20,766 nt of DNA. It comes from a virus. The notes beneath the pieces were generated by a model. It made no database searches. It saw only the letters and a program-made list of their open reading frames with translations, and was not told the origin of the DNA. The translations under genes and the position numbers were made by a program. Positions 1 through 7,383 of the stretch are shown here, one piece after another (within the stretch, counting starts at the first letter, position 1; each line of letters starts with the position of its first letter). The stretch covers positions 1 through 20,766 of IMG/VR virus record IMGVR_UViG_3300027969_002585; one strand, given 5' to 3'.

Positions 1-987
1 TCCTTGGTTGTTTTTAAGTACAATAAGATCATCAAACTGATGATGCCAAATAGGATAAAAAACAGTAGCACTTGCATTACGAATACCTCCTTGACTGCAA
101 CTACGCAGGTCGCCAAACCATTTTTTCAGGAAAGGTATCATACCTGTGTGCATAATCTCACCACCGCGGATGGGACTGCCTAATGGACGTAGTCGTCCTA
201 TCTCTAAACCAATGCCTGCTCGCTTGCTGGCATACTTGGCCATCATTTCCCCGGACGCAAAAATACTGTCCAGATCATCATCCGAGCGAATAAGAACGCA
301 ACTCGAAAATTGTTTAGTAGGCGTTCCCAGGCCGGCAAGCACTGGCGTTGCGAGAGTGAAGAGCCCATCTGAGGCTGCTGTGTAATACTCTTTGATAAAT
401 CGCATTCTTGCAGAGTTCGGGTCTTCTCTGTGAAATACAGTAGCAGCCGCGACCATGTATCTAATTTGTGGAGTTTCATAGGTTTCCTTTGTGGCACGAT
501 TCTTGACCAAATATTTTTCAATCAACTGCTCAATGGCAGCATATCCGTATTCTTCGTCTTTGGAATGATCCAGCATGTCATTCATTTTGTTCCAGTCTTC
601 TTGACTGTACCATTCAAGAAGCTCTGCCGTATATAGTCCAGTGGCCACATTGGTCTTTACGATCTCGTAGAGGTGGGGAGGTTCGTAGGAGCCATAAACA
701 TCTTTCCTCAACATCGATAGACGTTGCTTGCCTGCTACATATTGATAATTGACATGTCCCACATCTGGATTTGATTCTACATCAATCAAATCCACAATGG
801 CTCTCAGAGTGATTCCATCTATTTCTTGTGTGGTGATTCCGTCGTAAAAATGCGGTTGAGCTTTGATCTCAATCATGCTCTGACTGACATCTGCTATTCC
901 TCTACATACTTTTGCAATCTGTGTCTGCCATTTTTCCAGTGTCAACTGTTCTCTTTGCCCATTGCGCTTAATCACCGTTATTGTCAT
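1..987 (-). CDS. nrdA: Ribonucleoside-diphosphate reductase large (alpha) subunit, class I, 3' part cut by window edge
   Basis: This subunit reduces ribonucleoside diphosphates to deoxyribonucleotides with NrdB, feeding phage DNA synthesis in the cytoplasm. I translated it by hand: the ATG is at 987 and the frame stays open to base 1, giving 329 residues of a protein that is usually about 750. The N-terminus (MTITVIKRNGQ...) is an ATP-cone, the allosteric activity domain. Further on come the barrel motifs TPVLAGLGTPTKQFSSCVLI, whose FSSC cysteine is the redox cysteine of the family, then RAGIGLEIGRLRPLGSPIRGGE and SCSQGGIRNASATVFYPIWH, all close to E. coli NrdA. A TAAATA late-type motif lies about 30 bases upstream and overlaps the previous gene's stop. 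NrdB would be expected further left, outside the window. Family assignment is very secure. Confidence 0.96.
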   Translation of the reverse strand, partial: MTITVIKRNGQREQLTLEKWQTQIAKVCRGIADVSQSMIEIKAQPHFYDGITTQEIDGITLRAIVDLIDVESNPDVGHVNYQYVAGKQRLSMLRKDVYGSYEPPHLYEIVKTNVATGLYTAELLEWYSQEDWNKMNDMLDHSKDEEYGYAAIEQLIEKYLVKNRATKETYETPQIRYMVAAATVFHREDPNSARMRFIKEYYTAASDGLFTLATPVLAGLGTPTKQFSSCVLIRSDDDLDSIFASGEMMAKYASKRAGIGLEIGRLRPLGSPIRGGEIMHTGMIPFLKKWFGDLRSCSQGGIRNASATVFYPIWHHQFDDLIVLKNNQG

Positions 988-1021
988 TGTTTTCTCTACG
1001 TTATTCTTTGCGATCTGATAT

Positions 1022-1444
1022 TTATTTGTTACTGCTATTTGTCCAAATGATGCTGGTCTCAACTAGGGTTAATTCAACAGTTGACAAAACACACCCATAT
1101 TCCAGGTTTAAAACGTGGTTATCTACTACCAAAAAATATTTACTGTACCTACTGGCCTCTATAGTAGACATATGTATCTCAAATCGACTTGTCATAAACC
1201 GCTGTGTTAACTTCAAAGTATACAGCATTCCTAGAACAATAGCAAGCTCATCCAGCTTAGAATTTAAAACTAGATGCCAAGGATCCGGCCATTTGTCCGG
1301 AGTGTGGGGATTGAGATAGGTGTTGACAAATGGTGCTCGACTCCAAAGATGAGCTACATCTTCTAGTGGAGTTAAACTGGTTTCTAGGTTGTCACGAAAC
1401 TGTCGCCATTTTATCAGTCTATCATTGTCATAAAGATCAAACAC
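1022..1444 (-). CDS. Conserved T4-like phage protein of unknown function
   Basis: About 140 residues with no recognised domain. It is rich in Trp, Leu and Asp, with stretches such as LWSRAPFVNTYLNPHTPDKWPD and IVLGMLYTLKLTQRFM. I recall similar proteins beside tail or structural genes of T4-like aquatic phages, but cannot verify this here. No ATG is available. I prefer the GTG at 1444, which overlaps the end of the tail-spike gene (stop 1437) by 8 bases and so looks translationally coupled. A GTG at 1480 in the same frame would add 12 residues and a 44-base overlap. Neither has a clear Shine-Dalgarno. Its TAA stop (1024-1022) is also the start of a TAAATA promoter-like motif for nrdA. Its position after the tail spike suggests a virion or assembly role, but this is only inferred. 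Confidence 0.75.
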   Translation of the reverse strand: MFDLYDNDRLIKWRQFRDNLETSLTPLEDVAHLWSRAPFVNTYLNPHTPDKWPDPWHLVLNSKLDELAIVLGMLYTLKLTQRFMTSRFEIHMSTIEASRYSKYFLVVDNHVLNLEYGCVLSTVELTLVETSIIWTNSSNK

Positions 1445-3311
1445 CGTAGGTAATACTGTATTCGATTGAACCAGTAGCACCAGAAATTAATGGGTTTTGA
1501 TATTTAAGAAGTAGCGTGTCATTATTCGGTCCAGCTGAATCATCATAGTTGCTGTTGTTTTTTAGTTCTGCAAAAAATTCGAATCCTGTCATAACAATTC
1601 CTCCTCCCGAATAGGTATATGTATCTGAAATTTCTATATCAGTGTTTAGTGTGTTGATCACTATGACAATTTGTCCAGTCCTCACGTGCTGGCTCAATCT
1701 CAAAGTATAATCAATATAAATGTAGTTGTTGTATGCACTGAACACAGCCAGTGGTCTAGGTGCATCACTGAGATACAACTCACTGTAGTTTCTATCCACC
1801 AAACTGGCCAAACTGGCATTTTCAAATTCCACTCTGGTATCCGCAGTGGCCACACTGACAATTCCAGATTCTTGATGTCGATTGCTGGAACAGTTTACCA
1901 GAGTGTTGCCAAAGGATTCACCAAATGACACTATGCTAGTATAGGGAGAGGACGCACTGTTGGTATTGTTACCACAGTTGATAAATCTAGATCTTTGAAA
2001 CTGTGTTCCTCTTCCTTGAGTGCTAATGAATGCTTGATTGGCTATTTCTTCAAAATGGCAATCATCAATGTGCCAAAGATTGCCCTGACCACTGACACCA
2101 CCAATATATATTCCTGTGTCGCAGACAAAAAATTCACAGTGTTCGAAATCTACCACCGAATCAAATATCACAGTCTGCTGACATTCTACTGCTAGTGGTG
2201 TTGAATGCCATTTACAATCTTCAAACACCAACTTGTTGACCCTGGTGCCGAACAAGGTGTTTTCCCAAAATACTGATGCATTCACATTGGCGGAACCATC
2301 TGTGAATTCTGCCAGTACTGGTGTAATAGTGCTGATTGATGGGGCGCTGGGTGAAGACAAACTGGTCACTGTGAAATTAGATTGCACAGTGGCGGCCAGT
2401 GTTGATTCTGACTTAGAACTTATTTTGATACCGCCACCTACCACAATGGCTTCAAAGTTTGCACTAAATGTAGGATCACCATTTAATGTTCCTACTGCAA
2501 TGTTAAGAGCATTTGAAAAAGTAGTAGTAACTGTTGTATTGATAGTTGTGCTGACACCGCTACCTGATACAACAATGTTACCGCCTATTGATGCTGTAGG
2601 AATAATATACAAACAACTGGCATTTTCTGGAACAAAAACAACATCACCTAGCACATAGCTAGACCGCCATTTCACACCTTTGAATTTACATTCTTGTGAA
2701 CCAGTTATCACTGTTTGACCGTCATTGTGATCAATGGTTAAATTTTCTATCACAATGCCTTGCGGTCTACCAGAAATATCTTGAAATATAATATTGTTAT
2801 CCCCGATTTCTAGCACAGTTTCTTGTGAATTTTCTCCCTTGATCAAAACATTGCTGGGTATAATTAGATCATCAAGAAAAAGATACACACCATTTGGCAC
2901 AGCCAGTATTTTCTTGAATTTATCGTTGGAGTTTTTAAACAGTTCATCAATAGCAGTAGTAAATGCCAAAGTGCTGTCAGTTGATCCGTCGGGTATTGCA
3001 CCAAAATCTACCACACTGACCTGTATCTCGTCTATTTTAGACTGCAATCCACGAGCAACACTAAGAGTAATTGAATTATCATCGGCGGCGAATCTATAAC
3101 TAGCAGCCAATTCTAAAATATTATCGTGTTCTGTAAGAACTTTGGTGTTGCCCACTGCTGGAGCACCTTCAGCAACACTGCCGTTGCCTATGAATAGTTC
3201 TTGACTGTCAACTGCCCAGGCAAATTCTGCTGAACTCAGTTGTGGAACACCTATGCCTGAATTTTTTTGGCCTCTTCTGACCTGGATTTTCGAGATTTGA
3301 ATTACAGCCAC
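1437..3311 (-). CDS. Tail spike/fibre with pectin-lyase-like beta-helix
   Basis: A 624-residue protein that starts at GTG (3311), preceded by a GAGG Shine-Dalgarno. Residues 1-65 form the short 'QIRRG...' N-terminal domain common in phage fibre proteins (IQVRRGQKNSG; LSSAEFAWAVDSQELFIGNG), which probably attaches the protein to the tail. Residues about 98-130 carry the pectate-lyase superfamily signature VVDFGAIPDGSTDSTLAFTTAI. The following 400 residues are Ile/Val/Asn/Thr-rich with the regular short strands of a right-handed beta-helix. The Asn/Ser-rich C-terminus is probably trimer-forming. It likely binds, and may cleave, a surface polysaccharide. No catalytic residues can be assigned by eye. 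A TAAATA motif (3343-3338) lies just upstream and overlaps the exonuclease stop codon. Confidence 0.9.
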   Translation of the reverse strand: MAVIQISKIQVRRGQKNSGIGVPQLSSAEFAWAVDSQELFIGNGSVAEGAPAVGNTKVLTEHDNILELAASYRFAADDNSITLSVARGLQSKIDEIQVSVVDFGAIPDGSTDSTLAFTTAIDELFKNSNDKFKKILAVPNGVYLFLDDLIIPSNVLIKGENSQETVLEIGDNNIIFQDISGRPQGIVIENLTIDHNDGQTVITGSQECKFKGVKWRSSYVLGDVVFVPENASCLYIIPTASIGGNIVVSGSGVSTTINTTVTTTFSNALNIAVGTLNGDPTFSANFEAIVVGGGIKISSKSESTLAATVQSNFTVTSLSSPSAPSISTITPVLAEFTDGSANVNASVFWENTLFGTRVNKLVFEDCKWHSTPLAVECQQTVIFDSVVDFEHCEFFVCDTGIYIGGVSGQGNLWHIDDCHFEEIANQAFISTQGRGTQFQRSRFINCGNNTNSASSPYTSIVSFGESFGNTLVNCSSNRHQESGIVSVATADTRVEFENASLASLVDRNYSELYLSDAPRPLAVFSAYNNYIYIDYTLRLSQHVRTGQIVIVINTLNTDIEISDTYTYSGGGIVMTGFEFFAELKNNSNYDDSAGPNNDTLLLKYQNPLISGATGSIEYSITYGV

Positions 3312-3340
3312 TTTGATATCCTCTATGTTCTATAGAGTAT

Positions 3341-4036
3341 TTATCTACCTAGCTTGTAGTATTCCTCTACCTTGTTGAGCCAAGCATCCTGCCACTTGTT
3401 GAAGTCTTGAGGCTCCAGTGTGAACTGTTGGTATTCAAAATCCCGGCTGCACATAAAAATAACACCCTTACGAATATCTGTGCCGTAGACTTCATTATGT
3501 GCCAGTATGTAGGCCATTAGCTGTAGATAGTAATCTTCTACCCATTCTGCTTTCTTGGGCTTGTTGGTCTGTTTATAATCGCATACTGCGGGCTCGCCAT
3601 CGTGTACTGCAACCAGATCAGTTGTGCCCGAGAACAAGCCTGGAAAATATAAACTCTGTTCCATGGCCCATACTTCGGATACTTTTGATAATCCGTTTTC
3701 AATAATAACATCGGCCATTTTGTTGGCCTGTACATGGACAGGATTGTTGCCGGGCTGTCGTTGTATGCCAGCAATAAATCGTTCTAGATTGCTGTGCATG
3801 GCTGTCCCCACGCCAGCAGCTTCTGTGGTAATTTGCTGTGCTTTTTCAACTCCCACTCGTTTCTTCCACTCGTTCAAATGAGTCATATCTTTAGTGGCAC
3901 TAAGGATTGTGGTAACGCTTGGTAGACTTTCTCCGTCTGGAGTTTGGTAGACACGTTTACGTGTTACAGGATCGTTGATTTGAACACAATTTTTATATTG
4001 GAAACGTTCAATAAAAGGTGGTGGGGTAGTAATCAT
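3341..4036 (-). CDS. PD-(D/E)XK exonuclease, MGME1/Cas4/RecB-like
   Basis: A 231-residue nuclease of the RecB/Cas4/MGME1 type, expected to process single-stranded DNA ends during phage replication or recombination. The N-terminal part has SVTTILSAT and GTAMHSNLERF (His81). The catalytic set follows: E126, GTTDLV (D140), VCDYKQ (D153, K155) and QLMAY (Q172, Y176), which is the order D, DxK, Q-x3-Y typical of the family. No iron-sulphur cysteine cluster is visible, so it is closer to MGME1 than to Cas4. It has its own sigma70-type promoter and a LexA-box-like palindrome directly before the ATG, so it may be expressed early or on DNA damage, independently of the structural genes around it. Confidence 0.9.
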   Translation of the reverse strand: MITTPPPFIERFQYKNCVQINDPVTRKRVYQTPDGESLPSVTTILSATKDMTHLNEWKKRVGVEKAQQITTEAAGVGTAMHSNLERFIAGIQRQPGNNPVHVQANKMADVIIENGLSKVSEVWAMEQSLYFPGLFSGTTDLVAVHDGEPAVCDYKQTNKPKKAEWVEDYYLQLMAYILAHNEVYGTDIRKGVIFMCSRDFEYQQFTLEPQDFNKWQDAWLNKVEEYYKLGR

Positions 4037-4037
4037 A

Positions 4038-4074
4038 TACTGTATATATTACAGTAAAACAATCTCAATGTCAA
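4038..4074 (-). promoter_or_regulatory. Sigma70-type promoter with overlapping LexA-like palindrome for the exonuclease
   Basis: On the minus strand a TTGACA -35 (4074-4069) overlaps the stop codon of the upstream gene. After exactly 17 bases comes TAATAT (4051-4046) as -10. The predicted start is about 4039, only a few bases before the ATG at 4036, so the mRNA would be nearly leaderless. The palindrome TACTGTATATATTACAGTA (4038-4056) covers the -10. It matches the SOS box except that the spacing between CTGT and ACAG is 7 instead of 8. The promoter is well supported by sequence; the operator's identity is uncertain. Confidence 0.6.
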
Positions 4075-4439
4075 GCCTGGGTGGCTAATTGTTGTGGAGC
4101 AGCACCGGCTGCAATTTTATCTACTTCAGCCTGGCTGTCTTTAGTGCCGTCTGGTTTTTGTGCTTGATCGCCGGCTCCGGGCACTTTGAGTTCAATGCCA
4201 TCATCATTGAAATTTGAAATCATTGCCTGTACCGCTGGGCTAGAATCATACATGGCCTTGAAGGTTTCATAATCAGCAGTGAGCTCAAATCCGTTGGTTG
4301 ATAAAACTTTGTTGAGGCCGTTCCAATTTAATTTTGAAGGAGCTTTTTGACTGGCGGCACGACCAATATAGTTTCTAAGAACCATAATGAATCGATCAAT
4401 CTCTATTCCGGAGTTTCCGCCAAATTCAAAAAATCTCAT
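4071..4439 (-). CDS. Unknown phage protein, third gene of a coupled trio
   Basis: 122 residues, starting MRFFEFGGNSGIEIDRFIMV. The first 85 residues look like a compact mixed helical domain (LRNYIGRAA, LNWNGLNKVLS, FKAMYDSSPAVQAMISNF). The last 35 are a polar Ala/Gln/Lys tail that is probably disordered. The start overlaps the previous stop in an ATGA arrangement, so translation is coupled to the coiled-coil gene before it. I do not recognise the family. Its setting with the scaffold-like protein suggests a head-assembly or structural role, which is inference only. Confidence 0.8.
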   Translation of the reverse strand: MRFFEFGGNSGIEIDRFIMVLRNYIGRAASQKAPSKLNWNGLNKVLSTNGFELTADYETFKAMYDSSPAVQAMISNFNDDGIELKVPGAGDQAQKPDGTKDSQAEVDKIAAGAAPQQLATQA

Positions 4440-4750
4440 TTTAAGGTGCTCAATTCTTTGGTAAGTTCTTGAATCTGTTTTTGCATTTCTTTGATCTGCT
4501 CTTGGATGGCTTTCTTTCGTTCAGCCATCTGCTTGGCCTGTTCAGCCTGCTGTTTGGCCATTGCTTGAGGATCCATTGCGGGGGCTGGTGGTTGTCCTGG
4601 TGGCTGACCAGCAGCTGGAGGCTTTGATCCTGCGGCACCGGCTGCAAATGTTCCCAACGGAGACGGTTTAGCACCTGGAGCAGCGGCACCAGGCATAGGA
4701 GGTGTTAACTCGCTTAGTCGAAAACCGCTGGTGAATTCTTGAAGTTTCAT
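4436..4750 (-). CDS. Small Pro/Ala-rich protein with C-terminal coiled coil
   Basis: 104 residues. The middle (about 20-62) is a flexible Pro/Ala/Gly-rich linker (PPMPGAAAPG; GQPPGQPPAPAMDPQ). Residues 63-104 form a strong coiled coil of Lys/Gln/Glu/Met heptads ending in KEMQKQIQELTKELSTLK-like sequence. It starts with MKLQEF, like several neighbours. It is linked to both neighbours by ATGA overlaps (4747-4750 and 4436-4439), so the three proteins are made together. A role as a scaffolding, chaperone or assembly factor is plausible. No family recognised. Confidence 0.8.
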   Translation of the reverse strand: MKLQEFTSGFRLSELTPPMPGAAAPGAKPSPLGTFAAGAAGSKPPAAGQPPGQPPAPAMDPQAMAKQQAEQAKQMAERKKAIQEQIKEMQKQIQELTKELSTLK

Positions 4751-5931
4751 CCTGCCAATGCTCTCATCAAACGATTCTGGTGATTGATGCTTTCGCGCAT
4801 CTCACGGCCTGCTTCTTCTGCACCACCTGCGGCTGGCTCAGCTGCGGCAAATTCATCACCACCTAATTCAGCATCAGTATTCATGGCATCGGGTTCAGCT
4901 GCCATGTCAGCTGCTGGCTCGCCGCCTAACATATTAACAGGCTGCTCTTCACCGGTTAGTGTACGTACTCCGGTGGCCAATGCTTCACGTGTGGCCTTGA
5001 GATTTTCCAATGCTGATTGAATTGCTGGAGCCACTGCTTCGATAAATCCTTTGGCCTGCTCTTGTCCCATTTCATCACGAATGCTATCACCTAACTGCAA
5101 TAGAGTATCATTCTCCATGCCGCTTAGTTCTTCGATCCAACGGCCAACTCTGTCAACCATTGTTTTAGCTGTGACGATCGCAGAAGCTTGCTGGATCTCA
5201 CCTTCTCTTAAATTGCTCATACTTTCTCCTTGTGTTCTTGATGTGTTGTTCTCCGGCAGTCTAGGACGATTATGAGTTCCACGTGCAGCTTCGGCTGCAA
5301 GACCTTTTCCTTGATCAAATGTTTCATAGTCTTCATCACTGCCGTGTCCTGCTGATGCTAGGGCATAACCATCATCAGTATCACCGCCTTCGTCATCTGA
5401 TCCTTGTACAATATGATTAAGATTGGCTTCTAGGTCTTCAATGTATGGATCCATATTACGAAGTTCGCCACCTTCTTGATCACTATAGGAATTCCATACT
5501 TCATCAACCGCAGATTCAACATCACCGTTGCGTAAAGCTGCCATAATTTTCTCATAATCAGGATCGCCGTAGCCGTAAATCTCGTTCATATCCTCGTCAA
5601 ACTTCTTGAGAAGTTCAACTACTTCTTGTTCGTCAAAGTTTCCACCTTCGTAGACAGTGTTGTCCACAATAGGCTCGTCACGCTCTGATAATTCAGCTAC
5701 TATGGCATCGTGCATGAACTGGGCCTGCGACAGTGCATCATTTTCAACATTTTCATTGAAGCTGGAACTGCTGCGAGCTGTGTAGATCTGTGTACGCAGT
5801 TTGTTTCTGGCATCTTCCAGCTGTTCAACATTGAACGTTTCTAGGTTCAGTTTGCGACCAAAAGTCTTAAACATGCTTTCGTTCAGTCTTTTACTGGTTC
5901 TATTAATTTTGAAGAGATCTGTGGTTTTCAT
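4747..5931 (-). CDS. Phage structural or scaffold-like acidic protein (two-part)
   Basis: 394 residues, strongly acidic. Residues 1-85 (FKINRTSKRLNESMFKTFG; LEDARNKLRTQI; FMHDAIVAELSER) resemble a small helical domain I recall in several proteins of T4-like aquatic phages. Residues about 100-240 are Asp/Glu/Gly-rich and probably disordered. Residues 240-330 form a helical domain (MVDRVGRWIEELSGMENDTLL; FIEAVAPAIQSALENLKATREAL), followed by an Ala/Glu-rich tail. An in-frame ATG at 5220 is preceded by AAGGAG at ideal spacing, so a 157-residue C-terminal form may also be made. A TAAATA motif (5961-5956) lies about 25 bases before the ATG. Function is not established; a scaffold or head-assembly role fits its composition and its operon. 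Confidence 0.85.
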   Translation of the reverse strand: MKTTDLFKINRTSKRLNESMFKTFGRKLNLETFNVEQLEDARNKLRTQIYTARSSSSFNENVENDALSQAQFMHDAIVAELSERDEPIVDNTVYEGGNFDEQEVVELLKKFDEDMNEIYGYGDPDYEKIMAALRNGDVESAVDEVWNSYSDQEGGELRNMDPYIEDLEANLNHIVQGSDDEGGDTDDGYALASAGHGSDEDYETFDQGKGLAAEAARGTHNRPRLPENNTSRTQGESMSNLREGEIQQASAIVTAKTMVDRVGRWIEELSGMENDTLLQLGDSIRDEMGQEQAKGFIEAVAPAIQSALENLKATREALATGVRTLTGEEQPVNMLGGEPAADMAAEPDAMNTDAELGGDEFAAAEPAAGGAEEAGREMRESINHQNRLMRALAG

Positions 5932-5962
5932 ATTGGTTGATCCATAGTGATGTATTATTTAT

Positions 5963-6403
5963 TCAGAAATAAGTCAAAGCGGTTACAGTTTCTTTGGCAG
6001 ATAGAGTTTTATCTCTGCTTTCACAGTACCTTGCCCAAAGAGTATCCGCTTTTTCATAGTTTTTAGCTACTACAGCCTTTTGATACTGTGTTCTAAGAAT
6101 CTGACTGTCTGTGAACCATTTGCCATATTCTTGGTCTAATCTGTAGATTTTATCTACGGTTGCAGAATTGGTATTTTTTGTCAATAAATTGGCCATTCTG
6201 ATTGCTGTGGCGTTGAGATTAATGTTGCTGTAGATAACACTGTTGTGCCTATAAAGATGTTTTGTGGTTTCTTCACTGACAATTAACACATCACCAACAA
6301 GAATGCCTCCAGCCACCTTCAGTGGCAGAATGTGGTTGTCAGCTATGAGTCTGCGCTGTGCGTTAGCTACTAAATTCTCTAAACGCCGCTGTATGTTTGT
6401 CAT
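5963..6403 (-). CDS. Unknown phage protein
   Basis: 146 residues, basic N-terminus (MTNIQRRLENLVANAQRRLIADN). A short beta section (ILPLKVAGGILVGDVLIVSEE) is followed by a helical C-terminal half (IYRLDQEYGKWFTDSQILRTQYQKAV...). No signal peptide or membrane segment. The ATG at 6403 follows directly on the U-run of the previous gene's terminator, and its own TAAATA motif (6430-6425) is fused to that terminator. No clear Shine-Dalgarno is free on the short leader; the only AAGGA lies in the terminator stem. Family not recognised; the context is structural. Confidence 0.82.
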   Translation of the reverse strand: MTNIQRRLENLVANAQRRLIADNHILPLKVAGGILVGDVLIVSEETTKHLYRHNSVIYSNINLNATAIRMANLLTKNTNSATVDKIYRLDQEYGKWFTDSQILRTQYQKAVVAKNYEKADTLWARYCESRDKTLSAKETVTALTYF

Positions 6404-6425
6404 AAAAAAAGGACCTATGGTCCTT
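6404..6425 (-). terminator. Rho-independent terminator after the holin-like gene
   Basis: On the minus strand a 7-bp stem AAGGACC / GGTCCTT with an ATA loop is followed by a run of T down to 6404. It ends the 6443-6790 transcript. The next gene's ATG (6403) abuts the T-run, and that gene's TAAATA motif overlaps the first bases of the stem. Confidence 0.8.
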
Positions 6426-6442
6426 ATTTAAGTGTGGATGCG

Positions 6443-6790
6443 TTACAGTCCCATAAACTTGAGTAAGTGCGGAAAGCTAACTGCATTGAGCCAGCCTGTG
6501 CCGGCAGCAAAAGCCAAGGCAACCATTAGGTACATAGAGACTTTATTTTTAAAAGTCTGTATTTCTTTAACTTTACCCGCTAGTTCATTGTGCTGAGCAC
6601 AACTTTCTTCATGCATCTTATCCAGTTGTTTCATAATGCCGTCACGAGTCTGATCTAGACAGTCATGCACATCCCTAACATCATTTTTAAGATCATCTAC
6701 TTTTTCGTTTAGATTTTTTACTTCGACTTCAACTACAGCTACCCGCTCAGGTAGTGCAGTCAGTTGTGCTACCGCTTCTTTTGTGGCCAT
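6443..6790 (-). CDS. Coiled-coil protein with C-terminal membrane helix, XhlA/holin-accessory-like
   Basis: 115 residues. Residues about 12-80 form a long coiled coil (VAVVEVEVKNLNEKVDDLKNDVRDV...; MKQLDKMHEESCAQHNELAGKVKEIQTFKNKV). Residues about 86-104 form one hydrophobic segment (MYLMVALAFAAGTGWLNAV). This architecture matches the haemolysin XhlA-type family of phage membrane proteins linked with lysis, but similar small proteins also occur as virion components, so the lysis role is inference. AAGGA lies before the ATG. A TAAATA motif at 6889-6884 and a hairpin at 6822-6834 lie in its leader, and it has its own terminator. Confidence 0.82.
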   Translation of the reverse strand: MATKEAVAQLTALPERVAVVEVEVKNLNEKVDDLKNDVRDVHDCLDQTRDGIMKQLDKMHEESCAQHNELAGKVKEIQTFKNKVSMYLMVALAFAAGTGWLNAVSFPHLLKFMGL

Positions 6791-6821
6791 TGTGGCTGTT
6801 TCCTTTTATGTTAAGTCAAGT

Positions 6822-6834
6822 GCTCGCTCCGAGC
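6822..6834 (-). promoter_or_regulatory. Leader hairpin with GAG loop before the holin-like gene
   Basis: On the minus strand GCTCG-GAG-CGAGC forms a 5-bp GC-rich stem about 30 bases before the ATG at 6790. The same core CGGAGCG tops the hairpin at 7772-7788 before another structural gene. It may affect translation or mRNA stability. No T-run follows, so it is not a terminator. Confidence 0.4.
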
Positions 6835-6886
6835 CATGTGCCTAAGTGTTCTGAAATGCCTAATTGTTTTGCCTGTTAAATTATAT

Positions 6887-7291
6887 TTATCCCACTTGTG
6901 CGATTTCATATATCCAAATGTTTGCACGATTGCCTTTGGTTTGAAATATCGAAGGTGTAATATCTACTGAATTATTTAACCGATTTATCACAGGAACACC
7001 CTGTAGGTCATCCAACAACAGACCCACTGGATCATCATCTAGTCGAAAAACAAAATCTCTTTCTACAGAAAATTCCCATATCCAATGTGTAGCAGCACCT
7101 TCTATGGCGTCAGGTAGTCTGCCTGTGTGGCATTCTGGGTCTTGGTCCCATTCCACATTTGACCTAATGCCAATGGCCTGTATGAGGCTGTTGAAATTGG
7201 CCTGTTGCCCTAATTTCAAATGATCTGTTTCTGATCTAGATGGGAGAGAACGTGTGATATCAACCACACTGACAAGTTTGAACAGTTGCAT
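6887..7291 (-). CDS. Conserved T4-like phage protein of unknown function
   Basis: 134 residues, starting MQLFKLVSVVDITRSLPSRSE. Features include KLGQQANFNSLIQAIGIRSN, a Trp-rich centre (THWIWEFSVERDF) and PVINRLNNSVDITPSIF near the end. I recall close relatives in T4-like cyanophages and other aquatic myoviruses, annotated as hypothetical. The TAAATA motif at 7310-7305 is 14 bases before the ATG. Its stop codon TAA (6889-6887) is the start of the next TAAATA motif. It may be a virion protein; no catalytic motif is visible. Confidence 0.85.
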   Translation of the reverse strand: MQLFKLVSVVDITRSLPSRSETDHLKLGQQANFNSLIQAIGIRSNVEWDQDPECHTGRLPDAIEGAATHWIWEFSVERDFVFRLDDDPVGLLLDDLQGVPVINRLNNSVDITPSIFQTKGNRANIWIYEIAQVG

Positions 7292-7331
7292 AATTATATG
7301 CTACTATTTAACTCTACAAAATTGTAGTCGT

Positions 7332-7355
7332 AAAAAAGCCCGGCGAACCGGGCTT
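7332..7355 (-). terminator. Strong rho-independent terminator
   Basis: On the minus strand an 8-bp stem AAGCCCGG / CCGGGCTT with a TTCG tetraloop is followed by six T in all. It lies 29 bases after the stop of the 7384-7749 gene and isolates that gene as its own unit. Confidence 0.93.
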
Positions 7356-7383
7356 AGTCTTCCCATCCCTGAGAATCTAACTA

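Noticed and set aside
3538-3774. Other open frames of 60-160 codons overlapping the recognised genes on either strand (for example 3538-3774, 4450-4689, 981-1319, 15155-15640)
   Set aside because: They overlap genes with clear families, lack ribosome sites and show no protein-like motifs, so they are shadow frames.
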